From the NCBI GenBank assembly GCA_003649445.1, contig QMRV01000004.1, positions 1 to 64,000 on the forward strand: a DNA stretch of 64,000 bases. Reading direction: 5' to 3'. How positions within the stretch are numbered: the stretch's first letter is position 1; the number at the start of each line of letters is the position of its first letter. The notes under the pieces were generated by a model that had not been told where the DNA came from, did not search any database, and saw only the letters and a program-made list of their open reading frames with translations. Shown piece after piece: positions 1-8,420 of this stretch. Source of the DNA: Thermoprotei archaeon. GTDB taxonomy: Archaea; Thermoproteota; Thermoprotei; Thermofilales; B15-G2. The position numbers and the translations under genes were made by a program.

Positions 1-60
1 GTGGCGATGAGGAACCGTGTAGGGGTGCCTGAAGCCCTATTGTCTCCGAACCAAACCCCC
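1..60 (+). pseudogene. Edge fragment, possibly the C-terminus of a TnpB-like gene
   Basis: The window opens inside an open frame that ends with a stop at 61-63 and would encode about 20 residues (VAMRNRVGVPEALLSPNQTP). The Gly/Pro/Asn-rich tail and the strong base-paired segments that follow (AGGGGTG near 18-25 against CACCCCT near 109-116) resemble the 3' end of an IS200/IS605-type tnpB with its structured right end, but another frame could equally be the real one. This is resemblance only; no catalytic residues are in view. Confidence 0.25.
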
Positions 61-63
61 TAG

Positions 64-354
64 AGAGGAATGCTGGTTTAGAAGCAACAGAACCCTCCCC
101 CACCCCTCTCCAAGTATTCTTTATTTACCTACTTTAATTTAGGTATTCATGCAGTGCTCGAGTCCTCACTTCAGAGGACGATGAGTAGCTTAAGTATAGG
201 TTACCTGGAGAGTTTAAGGTGAGTGATAAAATAATCTGGTCATGGATTAATAAAATGAAAGGCTCCACAGAAGACAGAAGCTGAATTCGGCTTGGAAATA
301 AACTATGAAGGCTTATCTTCAAGAGACATAGCGCTCTTAGCCCTTAAACACGAC
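64..354. other. Non-coding tail downstream of rps3ae
   Basis: About 290 bases without a convincing gene. It holds a short perfect hairpin (GTCCTC at 162-167 against GAGGAC at 174-179) and C-rich sequence near 100-117. It is the 3' flank of the minus-strand rps3ae operon and the boundary to the fragment at 1-60. I see no tRNA, C/D-box guide RNA or promoter that I can support here. Confidence 0.4.
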
Positions 355-1005
355 TTAGTGAGAGGCAGAGGACGCAGGAGTAGCTCTTGTTTTCTCAGTT
401 TCTGGCGGAGGTGTTTTGAGAGGTATTTCAAAAGTTGGTGTTAGGACTTTAATTTTGCGTACTTCACACTTTCTTAGAGGATAGATTTTCTTTGCTCTAT
501 TGAAGATTTCGGAAGAGATTTTGCCGAGAACAGCCTCCTGTATAAAGGCGTCAAAGTCGAGCTTTGCTGCAAATTCCTCGACTATTTCCTTCATAATTTT
601 TCTTATGGCTTTCTTCTGCGAAGTCTTTGCTCTGTGCAGAGTAATTGCCATTACCATAACTCTTAGATGCACTCCGTCCTTTGTATGTACATCGAAAATG
701 CCGTCTATTTTCGAAGACCCTCTTCTCACAAGGCTTCTAATATAGTCTCTTGTGAGCTCAAAGCCTTTAAACTGTGTATAGGCTTTATTTCCTTCAACTT
801 TGACTATCTGGAACTTTAATTTATACGGTAGCTGGGTAATATCTTTAGTTAAGTCGAATAAGCTGACCTCTATTGTTCTTCTCAATAAATGTTCATCAGT
901 TAGAGCTGGCACTAAGCCTAGCTCAGCAAACCCAAATGCACTTGATGCGTAGACTGTATACCATTTTTTAAGACTCCATTTATCTCGACGCCTTCTCTCA
1001 GACAA
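355..1005 (-). CDS. rps3ae: 30S ribosomal protein S3Ae (eS1)
   Basis: A 216-residue protein matching the whole archaeal eS1 family: basic N-terminus ending in KKWYTVYA, then the FELTRDYIRSLVRRG segment typical of the family, and a Pro/Thr-rich tail. eS1 sits on the platform of the small subunit near the mRNA exit. The start is a TTG at 1003-1005 preceded by a good ribosome binding site (GGGTGG). It is the last gene of the minus-strand set that also holds S15, the RecJ-like gene and pcc1, a neighbourhood seen in many archaea. Confidence 0.96.
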   Translation of the reverse strand: MSERRRRDKWSLKKWYTVYASSAFGFAELGLVPALTDEHLLRRTIEVSLFDLTKDITQLPYKLKFQIVKVEGNKAYTQFKGFELTRDYIRSLVRRGSSKIDGIFDVHTKDGVHLRVMVMAITLHRAKTSQKKAIRKIMKEIVEEFAAKLDFDAFIQEAVLGKISSEIFNRAKKIYPLRKCEVRKIKVLTPTFEIPLKTPPPETEKTRATPASSASH

Positions 1006-1058
1006 GCTTATCCACCCTCACACACCTTTTAGCGACATTAAGTCTTTAATTCTAGTAT

Positions 1059-1319
1059 TTAAATTTGACTTACGTTTTTCAGAGATCTGTACACTGCACA
1101 CATACACCTTAATATATCATTAACTGTCTGCTTGACTCTCTCTATTTTACCGCTTGTATCTCTAATAATAATGTTTAAGCTCTTGTTATGCACAGACATC
1201 TCTATTGTTAGTCCGGCAGGGAGCACTAGGTTATCAGGTGATAGCGCTACGTGCATGCTTTTGAGAACTTTATCGTTTGAATGCGATATTTTAAGCAGTA
1301 GAGCTATTTCTTCGCTCAA
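1059..1319 (-). CDS. pcc1: KEOPS complex subunit Pcc1
   Basis: An 86-residue protein with the alpha/beta pattern of the CTAG/Pcc1 family, including the central stretch LVLPAGLTIEMSVHNKSLNI. Pcc1 is the dimerising subunit of KEOPS, which makes threonylcarbamoyl-adenosine at position 37 of tRNAs together with Kae1 and Bud32, both encoded in the same gene set. The start is a TTG that overlaps the stop of the RecJ-like gene (TTGA), so translation is probably coupled. Small Pcc1 proteins are poorly conserved, so the call rests on both pattern and context. Confidence 0.85.
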   Translation of the reverse strand: MSEEIALLLKISHSNDKVLKSMHVALSPDNLVLPAGLTIEMSVHNKSLNIIIRDTSGKIERVKQTVNDILRCMCAVYRSLKNVSQI

Positions 1320-2752
1320 GGTATCTCTTTTTCCAACTTTCTTAGAAATAGATTAACTTTTTCTTCTAGCAGCGTGGCTCCAGCAGCTTTTTCATGTCCT
1401 CCAGCTTCTCCACCTATATCTTCGGCTATTTCAGATATAGTTGCTCCCAGAGAAAAACTAGGTATTTCTCTAAGTACTCTCAGCGATATTTTTACATGCT
1501 TAGGTTTTGACGACGATGCTAGTAAAGCCAGAACTTTATATGCTCGAAAATCAGGTTTAGTTGAAATTATTGACGATAGTGCTCCACTAAGTCTTTCATT
1601 TACTATGCCTATACAGTCGACGACAATAGTTTTACTTAAGTAGTTTATTGGAATTTCTTCGTTTTCAATCATATTCAGTACTTCCTTTAGAGTTTTTCTA
1701 TATTTAGTAAGCACAGATAAAACTTGCTCGTAGTAATCTATTTTGTTTAAACATATCATTAATCCTACCCACTCTTCGTTAAGCCTACCACATGCATTTA
1801 ACAGTACTGCGAATTCTCTGGCATCATAAAGCTCGGGATACTTGTAAAAGCTATTAATGAAGTATGAATATCCTAGAAGTTTTTCCGCTTCCTGTGGAGG
1901 CACTCCCTCTGATATCATGTATTTTACTAGCTCTATTACAAGTTTTCTAACTTCGCCTTCACTAAGATCATTTATCATTTTTGGACGACCATCGCTGAAA
2001 AATGGTTCTATAGAAATACTTCTGAGAAATTCTATACATGCTTTTTCGTCCCCGCTTAAGCCCGGTATAAATGGGTCAATTGTATACTCTAGACACTTAT
2101 ACAGTGGTCTACGTCTAATACCAAATAGTCTCAAGCCTATCTCTCTGGAAACAATTTTTTTCTCTATAGCTTCATTTAAAATCAGTTTATTTACACCCAA
2201 AAAATCGCACTTCTCTCCTTGGTCTTGGCGGTCTCCTAGAGCCCCTATAAGAGCTAAATGCACTACTTTTTCGCTAATTTTGCTGTCAAGCTCCTTTACC
2301 ATTAAGTAAGCTAGCCCCGATGAACTTACATGTAAAGACCCATTTACTCCATGTCTCCACGGATTTACTTCAAGGAAAAATTTAGTTGTCTCCGGAGCCT
2401 CTTGCGGAGGAGTATGGTGATCTATTACTGCTATTTTCTTCGAGTATTTTTGAGAAAAATTAGACAATAGGCTTCCGTGCCTACTACCCATATCACATAG
2501 TATTATGCTGTTATAGTGCTTGCATTCGCTTACTACTTTTTCTAAATCTTCTGCAGATGGCTGTTCTATTATCTTTAAGTGAAAAACTGCGTTCTTTTCA
2601 ATAAGTAAGTGCACTAGAACAGATGCTGCTGTTAGACCGTCTGCATCATAGTGGGAAAGGAGAAGGACTGGCTCTTCTTCAATAAAGTCTTCTAGCTGAC
2701 TTGCTTTCTGAGAAATATGCTTTAAAAACTCTTCAGTAGCTTCATTTGACAT
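1316..2752 (-). CDS. RecJ-like DHH-family phosphoesterase/exonuclease
   Basis: A 478-residue protein with all DHH-superfamily metal motifs: HYDADG (Asp36, Asp38), CDMGSRH (Asp87) and DHH at 111-113, plus a C-terminal DHHA1 domain ending in GGEAGGHEKAAG. Archaeal RecJ-like proteins of this type are single-strand nucleases linked to replication (GAN) or RNA turnover. Its ATG overlaps the stop of rps15 and its stop overlaps pcc1. The S15-RecJ-Pcc1-S3Ae order is conserved in archaea. Which of the several archaeal RecJ paralogues it is cannot be decided from sequence alone. Confidence 0.92.
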   Translation of the reverse strand: MSNEATEEFLKHISQKASQLEDFIEEEPVLLLSHYDADGLTAASVLVHLLIEKNAVFHLKIIEQPSAEDLEKVVSECKHYNSIILCDMGSRHGSLLSNFSQKYSKKIAVIDHHTPPQEAPETTKFFLEVNPWRHGVNGSLHVSSSGLAYLMVKELDSKISEKVVHLALIGALGDRQDQGEKCDFLGVNKLILNEAIEKKIVSREIGLRLFGIRRRPLYKCLEYTIDPFIPGLSGDEKACIEFLRSISIEPFFSDGRPKMINDLSEGEVRKLVIELVKYMISEGVPPQEAEKLLGYSYFINSFYKYPELYDAREFAVLLNACGRLNEEWVGLMICLNKIDYYEQVLSVLTKYRKTLKEVLNMIENEEIPINYLSKTIVVDCIGIVNERLSGALSSIISTKPDFRAYKVLALLASSSKPKHVKISLRVLREIPSFSLGATISEIAEDIGGEAGGHEKAAGATLLEEKVNLFLRKLEKEIP

Positions 2753-3198
2753 TAGCCGAATATACTTATTCTCTCTATTTTATACTCCCAGTCTGGAGGA
2801 AGCACTCCTTTTCTCTTATAGTACTTAACTAATCTAGCTATTTTTGCTTCAACTAGCTGAAGCCCTCTCTTGGAGTGCAAGTCTTTCGGATGCTCCTCTA
2901 AGTGTTTTCTTATTTTTATAGCCCTCTTTATTAAATTAGCTAAGTCCTCGGGTATCTGAGGAGCTAAACCATGCTCCTTTAGTATCTGACATATCTTCTT
3001 ACCAGTTATTTGCTTTACTAGAGGTATTCCATACTGGTCTCTTAGGATAATACCTATCATTGAGGGAGGATACCCTCTTCTAGCTAGCGTTACGACTAGA
3101 TTCTCTACTTCTTCAGGAGCGTACTTTACCCATGATGGAGGCGTTCTCCTCGCAGGTCTTGTTGAATGTGATTTACCCTTCTTTTTTCGCTTATTCAC
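2752..3198 (-). CDS. rps15: 30S ribosomal protein S15 (uS15)
   Basis: A 148-residue protein of the long archaeal/eukaryotic uS15 type. An N-terminal extension ([16 protein letters not shown]) is followed by the core helices with [26 protein letters not shown], which bind 16S rRNA helices 20-22. The start codon is GTG. The stop overlaps the start of the RecJ-like gene, so they are co-transcribed. Confidence 0.97.
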   Translation of the reverse strand: MNKRKKKGKSHSTRPARRTPPSWVKYAPEEVENLVVTLARRGYPPSMIGIILRDQYGIPLVKQITGKKICQILKEHGLAPQIPEDLANLIKRAIKIRKHLEEHPKDLHSKRGLQLVEAKIARLVKYYKRKGVLPPDWEYKIERISIFG

Positions 3199-3272
3199 AG
3201 GAAGTATCGAAGACTAAGGGGTAAATATGTTTTGTGCCGAGAAATAGCTTCAGTCTAGCACCAGATTCAACT

Positions 3273-3962
3273 CTATTCTTCGTACTTCCTCTTTCTCTCG
3301 CTTACATATCGTCCTCGCATTCTAATTTCCTTGATCTTCGATTGTATTTTTTTAGCTATATTTTCGCCTCTAGCTTTACTGTATCCTTTAATAAAGTGCT
3401 TAAAAGCTTCGTATGCGATGGAATAATGTGTACTTTCAAGTGATCGAAGGAATAAGTGTAGGTCTACGCTCTGATCTTCATAGTCTTTCGAAAATGCGCC
3501 TAAGCCGAAGTCGATAAAAGTTATGTCACCAGCGGGTTCTCTTATCATAATATTTGATGTAGTTAGATCTCCGTGAACTATACCTGCTTCATGAAGCAAA
3601 CCTGTATAGTAACCTGATTTCTCCAAGAAAACTGCTACGCTGCTTAGATCTTTCCCGCTGATGACTTCTTTTAAGAGTTTTCCTTCAATATACTCCATGA
3701 CAATAGTTGTATTTACCAAATCTATGAAATATACTACAGGTGTAGGCACTCCATTTTTAATACTATAAAACATGAGTTTTGCCTCGAGTAGTGTTCTACG
3801 TTTTCTTAGAGAAATATCTAGTTCTCTACATCTATAGCTCTTGGGAACTCTTATTTTTTTGACCGCGGGTAATTCCATAAAAGCTGTTTTCACGATAATC
3901 GCTTCAGCGCCCCAGCTTAACACTTCTTCATTGTTCGTCGAACCATGGTACATCGACTTCAT
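3273..3962 (-). CDS. bud32: KEOPS kinase/ATPase Bud32
   Basis: A 229-residue minimal protein kinase fold with the catalytic HGDLTTSN loop at 130-137, DFG at 151-153 and the conserved basic tail (RMRGRYVSERKRKYEE). Bud32 is the small ATPase that activates Kae1 in the KEOPS tRNA-modifying complex. It overlaps the end of kae1 by 35 nt in another frame. The ATG at 3962 has GTGGAG just upstream, which supports this start. In many euryarchaea Kae1 and Bud32 are fused; here they are separate genes. Confidence 0.96.
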   Translation of the reverse strand: MKSMYHGSTNNEEVLSWGAEAIIVKTAFMELPAVKKIRVPKSYRCRELDISLRKRRTLLEAKLMFYSIKNGVPTPVVYFIDLVNTTIVMEYIEGKLLKEVISGKDLSSVAVFLEKSGYYTGLLHEAGIVHGDLTTSNIMIREPAGDITFIDFGLGAFSKDYEDQSVDLHLFLRSLESTHYSIAYEAFKHFIKGYSKARGENIAKKIQSKIKEIRMRGRYVSERKRKYEE

Positions 3963-4935
3963 CTAGTCTCCACCTAGGCTTTATATAACTTTTTTCTATA
4001 GGAACTGTAATATCATGTTTGATACACAAATACCCCGTGTAAGCTATCATGCCTCCATTATCTCCTGCATATTCTTTTGGAACTGTTTTGAATTCAACTG
4101 AGTGAGATGAACACATTTCTTTAAGTTTTCTTTGAAGTAGCTTGCTTCTAGCAACGCCGCCTGTTAGAACTACTACTTTTTTCCTTGTGTGGGCTAAGGC
4201 TCTTTCAGTTACTTCAACTACCATATCATATGCCGTCTCGACAAAACTGAAGCAAAGGTCTTCTAAAGGCACACCGCCTGACGCCAGTTCGAGTCCTTTT
4301 GTTAAAAGGCCTGAAAGCGATAAATCTTGACCCTTTACTACGTAAGGTAACTCTATGTATCGCTTTCCTTTTTCGGCATATTTCTCTAAAATCGGCGGAC
4401 CGGGAAAATTAAGGCCTATTTCTCTAGCGAAAACGTCTAGACAATTTCCTAGAGCTATGTCTAAAGTCTCTCCGAATACCCTATATCTCCCATCGCTGTA
4501 AGCCGCAATAATAGTGTTTCCTCCCGAAACATATACAACAAGCGGATCTTTTACTTTGAGCAAGTATCGTGCTATTTCTATGTGTGCAACACAGTGATTT
4601 ACAGGTACAAGTGGTTTTTCGAAGTAGGCGGCTAACGCCCGCGCAACGCTACAGCCTACTCTAAGGCAGGGACCTAGACCTGGACCAAATGATGCCGCTA
4701 TAGCCGAAATATCTTGAATAGATAACCCGGCTGTTGAAAGCGCTTTAGCTAGAACTTCGTGTGCTACTGATGCATGATGCTCAGCCGCTTCTCTTGGATG
4801 AATACCTCCTTCTGGAGGAATATAACTATCGTTAATGTTTGCTAACAAACCTCGTTTATTCGAAAAAATACCTACCCCAAAGGTATGGGCTGTAGTCTCT
4901 ATTCCTAAGACTACGACCTCGCTAGATTTTCTCAT
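3928..4935 (-). CDS. kae1: tRNA threonylcarbamoyladenosine synthase Kae1
   Basis: A 335-residue ASKHA-fold protein. It shows GIETTAHTFG at the N-terminus, the metal ligands His114 and His118 in NHCVAH, the nucleotide-binding YVSGGNT near 135-141 and GDNGGMIAYTG near the C-terminus. Kae1 transfers the threonylcarbamoyl group to A37 of ANN-decoding tRNAs. It is followed directly by bud32 (overlap) and lies downstream of S27ae, a common archaeal arrangement. Confidence 0.98.
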   Translation of the reverse strand: MRKSSEVVVLGIETTAHTFGVGIFSNKRGLLANINDSYIPPEGGIHPREAAEHHASVAHEVLAKALSTAGLSIQDISAIAASFGPGLGPCLRVGCSVARALAAYFEKPLVPVNHCVAHIEIARYLLKVKDPLVVYVSGGNTIIAAYSDGRYRVFGETLDIALGNCLDVFAREIGLNFPGPPILEKYAEKGKRYIELPYVVKGQDLSLSGLLTKGLELASGGVPLEDLCFSFVETAYDMVVEVTERALAHTRKKVVVLTGGVARSKLLQRKLKEMCSSHSVEFKTVPKEYAGDNGGMIAYTGYLCIKHDITVPIEKSYIKPRWRLDEVDVPWFDEQ

Positions 4936-4963
4936 TAGTTTAGTCCCACTTAGGTAGGCTGAA

Positions 4964-5134
4964 TTACTTGCGCTTAGTTAAGAAAATAGTGTAGCCACAT
5001 CTGCCACAGTGATACCGCTCAACAGGCTGCAGATGATGCCCCATTATCGACCCACATCTAGGGCACTTTTTATTTTTCAACCTAATATATCCCTTTTCGT
5101 AATCGTACTCATACAACTTATGTACATGAGCCAT
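4964..5134 (-). CDS. rps27ae: 30S ribosomal protein S27ae (eS31)
   Basis: A 56-residue zinc-ribbon protein found by reading the minus strand between kae1 and rps24e. It begins MAHVHKLYEYDYEKGYI and has two CxxC pairs (CPRC at 24-27 and CGRC at 43-46), the signature of eS31. The ATG has GGGGAT five bases upstream. It follows rps24e with 9 nt spacing, the usual archaeal order S24e-S27ae-Kae1. Confidence 0.95.
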   Translation of the reverse strand: MAHVHKLYEYDYEKGYIRLKNKKCPRCGSIMGHHLQPVERYHCGRCGYTIFLTKRK

Positions 5135-5143
5135 AGGAATCCC

Positions 5144-5494
5144 CTATGTTTTACTTCGTCTAAGCTCCTCTAATTTCTTTTTTCTTTCCTCTGGAGGAAG
5201 ATTTTTAAGTATTATGTGCAGAGGCTCTACTTTTCTAGCTCTTTCGGGAGATCTGTATATATGTACTTCAGCACGACTTCTACCTACGCCGAACTCTGTT
5301 ATCATTTTACGTATATACACAGTATTTATGTCGACTTTGAACTGTGACGCTAGATACTGCCTTACGTCGTATACCCTTGGGGTCCCCCTTGCAAAGTGGT
5401 GTACTATTAGTTCTAACTCCTTTCTTTCGAGCAGTTGGTTATCTCTTTCTTTAAGTATTTCTATCTTGAACTCTGTTTTAACGGCTTCTGCCAT
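5144..5494 (-). CDS. rps24e: 30S ribosomal protein S24e (eS24)
   Basis: About 116 residues with the eS24 core: FKIEILKERDNQLLERKELE, HHFARGTPRV, and INTVYIRKMITEFG. A longer frame reaches 5542, but I choose the internal ATG at 5494 because AGAGGA lies six bases before it and family members start with a similar short leader. It is followed by rps27ae. Confidence 0.96.
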   Translation of the reverse strand: MAEAVKTEFKIEILKERDNQLLERKELELIVHHFARGTPRVYDVRQYLASQFKVDINTVYIRKMITEFGVGRSRAEVHIYRSPERARKVEPLHIILKNLPPEERKKKLEELRRSKT

Positions 5495-5621
5495 AGCTAT
5501 TCCTCTAGTTTCACGTCTGAAATTATATAAGTTTAATGCCATTTTGTATACCCTGATCTTCAGCTTCTATTGCTCCTAAAAGCAATTTATTAGAAAATAA
5601 TTAATATTGTCTGTGCAGACG

Positions 5622-5828
5622 TTATCTTACTCGAAGTGCGTATCTTCCTGGCTTGCTTATACCTAGTTTATTAGCTACTATGGACTTGGCAGGATCAGTA
5701 ACTATAATTATTCCGCTCCATTCTGTTGAGAATTCCTTTGAACCACATATTGGACACTCTTCTACTTTAATGTCTACTAGAGCTTTACACTTTTTACAAG
5801 CCTTCCAAGAAGATAATCTTCGAGGCAT
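5622..5828 (-). CDS. spt4: Transcription elongation factor Spt4 (formerly RNAP subunit E'')
   Basis: A 68-residue zinc protein with CKKC at residues 11-14 and CPIC at 25-28, then the acidic/hydrophobic SGIIIVTDP strand and GRYALRV tail typical of archaeal Spt4. It pairs with Spt5 to close the RNAP clamp and support elongation. It follows rpoE by 6 nt with a GGTGA ribosome binding site, as in most archaea. Confidence 0.96.
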   Translation of the reverse strand: MPRRLSSWKACKKCKALVDIKVEECPICGSKEFSTEWSGIIIVTDPAKSIVANKLGISKPGRYALRVR

Positions 5829-5834
5829 TTATTT

Positions 5835-6404
5835 TCACCTCTTTTCTTTCTTCTTGGGCTTAGTTTCCTCTTCAATCCACTCGAGTTTACCTAAAGCATG
5901 TTGCCGCATAGTCATATGAACTCTAAATGTTTTAAGTTCTCCTGTTCCATAGCTTACAGAAGTTATTCTAGCTCTAACAATATCTCCTTTCTTTACAATG
6001 CGCTGCTTCTTTTTACCAATTAGTGCTTGTTGAGCTCTATCATATGTGAATTCTTCTTCTTCCTCTATTTGAGACACATGAATAAAGCCATCAATAGGTC
6101 CTAGTCTAACAAAAATTCCGTACTTTTCAACAGTCTCTACGTCTCCTTCAACTATTTCATTCTGAATCGGCGAAAAAACGAGAGCATCAAAATACACTTT
6201 ATGATACAAGGCTCCGTCACCAGGTATTATTTTACCTACATCAGAAACTTTAACATTTATAACTGCAATAACTATACCTAAATTGGGTATCGTTCTACCT
6301 TCATAGCTTTCTTTAACTAACTCAAGTGCCGCCTCTTCAATAGGCTTTCTAAAATAACTAGGCGGTATTCTAAGCACATCTTCGATAGAGACTACTTGAT
6401 ACAT
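5835..6404 (-). CDS. rpoE: DNA-directed RNA polymerase subunit E' (Rpo7)
   Basis: A 189-residue protein with the Rpo7 tip domain (MYQVVSIEDVLRIPPSYF) and a C-terminal S1/OB domain containing EKYGIFVRLGPIDGFIHVSQI. Rpo7 forms the RNAP stalk with Rpo4 and binds emerging RNA. The ATG at 6404 is preferred over an upstream TTG; there is no ribosome binding site, and a TATA-like element sits about 28 bases upstream, so the message is probably leaderless. Confidence 0.96.
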   Translation of the reverse strand: MYQVVSIEDVLRIPPSYFRKPIEEAALELVKESYEGRTIPNLGIVIAVINVKVSDVGKIIPGDGALYHKVYFDALVFSPIQNEIVEGDVETVEKYGIFVRLGPIDGFIHVSQIEEEEEFTYDRAQQALIGKKKQRIVKKGDIVRARITSVSYGTGELKTFRVHMTMRQHALGKLEWIEEETKPKKKEKR

Positions 6405-6424
6405 CGCCAAAACTTAACGCGATC

Positions 6425-6440
6425 GATATATATTTTTAGC
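6425..6440 (-). promoter_or_regulatory. TATA-like promoter of the rpoE-spt4 genes
   Basis: Read on the minus strand the sequence is CTAAAAATATATATC, an archaeal TATA element centred about 28 bases before the rpoE ATG with no ribosome binding site in between. This spacing implies transcription starting at or next to the start codon. Confidence 0.5.
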
Positions 6441-6553
6441 TACTATACCTCTTATTCGGCTAGATACTTTACACCACTTATCTCGTAGGCTACCTGCGTA
6501 TTTCTATGAAAAATATGCTCTATTAAGGTCAATTAGGCGATAGATTGCTCGAA

Positions 6554-6961
6554 CTAAATTTCTCCAATCACTTCTATTCTCTTCTTTCTTATATTAACAT
6601 AAATAACGGGAATATTTTTGTAGAGAAGCATTTTCATCAAATACTTGTCATTTGTAGCTACAATACAGTCATTTGTACTCGCATAGCGTAGTATTTTCAT
6701 ATCTACAGATATTTTTTCGGTCGGAAGATAGTCGACTACTTCACAGTATTTCTTTACAAAATCTACGATCAACTTAAATGTCTTTAGAATATTAGGCTTC
6801 TTGCGGATAAGAGCTTCTTCAAGCTCAATTAGAGAATCTTTCAACACAATAAGCTTAATTCTCTCTCCGAGCTCCTTTCTTACAAAATCTACAATATCTA
6901 TTTTGTTGGAAAACGATGCTACAAGGAAACTTAAATCGAAGAGTATCGCCTTTTTACGCAC
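6554..6961 (-). CDS. PIN-domain protein (FCF1/VapC9-like, putative rRNA-processing nuclease)
   Basis: A 135-residue protein with PIN-fold landmarks: an acidic residue early (ILFDLS, Asp9), a central ELEEAL stretch and the distal DCIVATNDKYLMK region where the last catalytic acids lie. In archaea a PIN gene of this kind is normally sandwiched between eIF2-gamma and rpoE and is related to the eukaryotic rRNA-processing nuclease Fcf1/Utp24. Here eIF2-gamma is absent upstream. The start is GTG at 6961. Function as a nuclease is inferred. Confidence 0.82.
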   Translation of the reverse strand: MRKKAILFDLSFLVASFSNKIDIVDFVRKELGERIKLIVLKDSLIELEEALIRKKPNILKTFKLIVDFVKKYCEVVDYLPTEKISVDMKILRYASTNDCIVATNDKYLMKMLLYKNIPVIYVNIRKKRIEVIGEI

Positions 6962-7045
6962 AGTATGAAGTCAGCTTTCCTCTATTTTAATTATAGCTAA
7001 TTTTACGCTTATTAAATTCTATTTTCTCGAGCGAAATTTTAACAA

Positions 7046-7060
7046 CTATTTAATAAAACT
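7046..7060 (+). promoter_or_regulatory. TATA-like promoter of the cyclic-DPG synthetase-like gene
   Basis: CTATTTAATAAAAC lies about 35 bases before the ATG at 7089 in the divergent gap between this gene and the PIN gene. It fits an archaeal TATA box giving a very short leader. Confidence 0.45.
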
Positions 7061-7088
7061 TTTTTACCTGCAAATAAAACGGTTAGTG

Positions 7089-8420
7089 ATGCGAAAAAGA
7101 AGAGTTATAATAATGGGTGCTGGCGGACGAGATTTTCATAATTTTAATGTCTTTTTCCGAGATAATGAACAATACGAGGTTGTAGCCTTTACAGCAGCAC
7201 AAATACCCAATATTGCTGACAGAATTTATCCGCCAGAACTAGCGGGTAAATTATATCCTAAGGGAATACCAATATATCCTGAAGAAAACTTACCCGAGTT
7301 AATAGAAAAATATCAGGTCGACGAAGTAGTCTTAGCTTATAGTGACCTTCTATTCGATGATGTAATGAATAAAGCTTCTTTAGTTTTAGCTAAAGGAGCT
7401 AGTTTCAGAATTCTTGGACCGAAGGACACTATGCTTCAGGCACAGAAGCCAGTAATAGCAATATGTGCCGTAAGAACTGGTGCTGGGAAAAGTACTACGA
7501 CTAGATACGTCGTAAATGTGCTAAGAAAAAGAGGAATTAAAGTAGGTGTTGTTAGACACCCTATGCCTTATGGAGACTTAAAGCAACAAATAGTTCAGAA
7601 ATTTACTAAGCTTAAAGATTTAGACAAATATAACTGTACTATCGAGGAACGAGAAGAGTATGAACCCTTAATAAATTTAGGAGTCACAGTATACGCAGGC
7701 GTAGACTACGAGAAAGTGCTTAAGCTAGTAGAATCAGAAAACGACATAATTATATGGGATGGAGGAAACAACGATTTTCCGTTTTTCAAACCCGACATAA
7801 TAATAACTGTTGCTGATCCAACGCGGCCGGGACAAGAAGTATTCTCTTATCCAGGTCAAGTAAACGTCAGATTGGCCGATATTATTTTAATAAATAAAGT
7901 AAACGTCGCAGACACAGCATCAGCGGAAAAAGTAGAAAGAAACGTGAGATCTTTGAATCCAAAAGCAGTAATTCTGAAAGCTCACTCTATAATAAAAGTA
8001 GATAAACCTGAGCTTATCAAGGGAAAAAGAGTACTAGTTATAGAAGATGGCCCCTCAGTAACTCACGGTCATTTAGGCTATGGAGCAGGATACCAGGCTG
8101 CCCTCAAGTATGGTGCATCAGAAATTATTGACCCAAAGCCCTATGCTGTTGGCTCGATTAAAGAAGCTTACGAGAAATACAAGCATTTACGTAAAGTTTT
8201 ACCAGCACTTGGCTATGGATACAAGCAAGTAAAAGAACTTGAAGAAGTAATAAGCAAAATTGACTGCGACACGATAATTCTAGGAACTCCCACAGATTTA
8301 CGAAGAATAATTAAAATAGATAAACCGGTAGTAAGAGTATATTACGAATTATACTTTCCTCAAAAACCAGATTTAGAAGACATTTTAGTAGAAAGGTTAA
8401 GTAGACTGGGCATTCTCTAG
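7089..8420 (+). CDS. Cyclic 2,3-diphosphoglycerate synthetase-like P-loop protein
   Basis: A 443-residue protein of the COG2403 family. The N-terminus has the family motif GAGGRDFHNFNVFFRD, the middle has a P-loop VRTGAGKSTTTR near 129-139, and WDGGNNDFPF and TVADPTRPG follow. Characterised relatives in methanogens make cyclic 2,3-diphosphoglycerate, a thermoprotectant, from 2,3-diphosphoglycerate using ATP; many crenarchaeal members are only predicted to do so. A GTG one codon earlier is a weaker start. The 3' end overlaps that of convergent rrp42 by 24 nt. Confidence 0.85.
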   Translation: MRKRRVIIMGAGGRDFHNFNVFFRDNEQYEVVAFTAAQIPNIADRIYPPELAGKLYPKGIPIYPEENLPELIEKYQVDEVVLAYSDLLFDDVMNKASLVLAKGASFRILGPKDTMLQAQKPVIAICAVRTGAGKSTTTRYVVNVLRKRGIKVGVVRHPMPYGDLKQQIVQKFTKLKDLDKYNCTIEEREEYEPLINLGVTVYAGVDYEKVLKLVESENDIIIWDGGNNDFPFFKPDIIITVADPTRPGQEVFSYPGQVNVRLADIILINKVNVADTASAEKVERNVRSLNPKAVILKAHSIIKVDKPELIKGKRVLVIEDGPSVTHGHLGYGAGYQAALKYGASEIIDPKPYAVGSIKEAYEKYKHLRKVLPALGYGYKQVKELEEVISKIDCDTIILGTPTDLRRIIKIDKPVVRVYYELYFPQKPDLEDILVERLSRLGIL

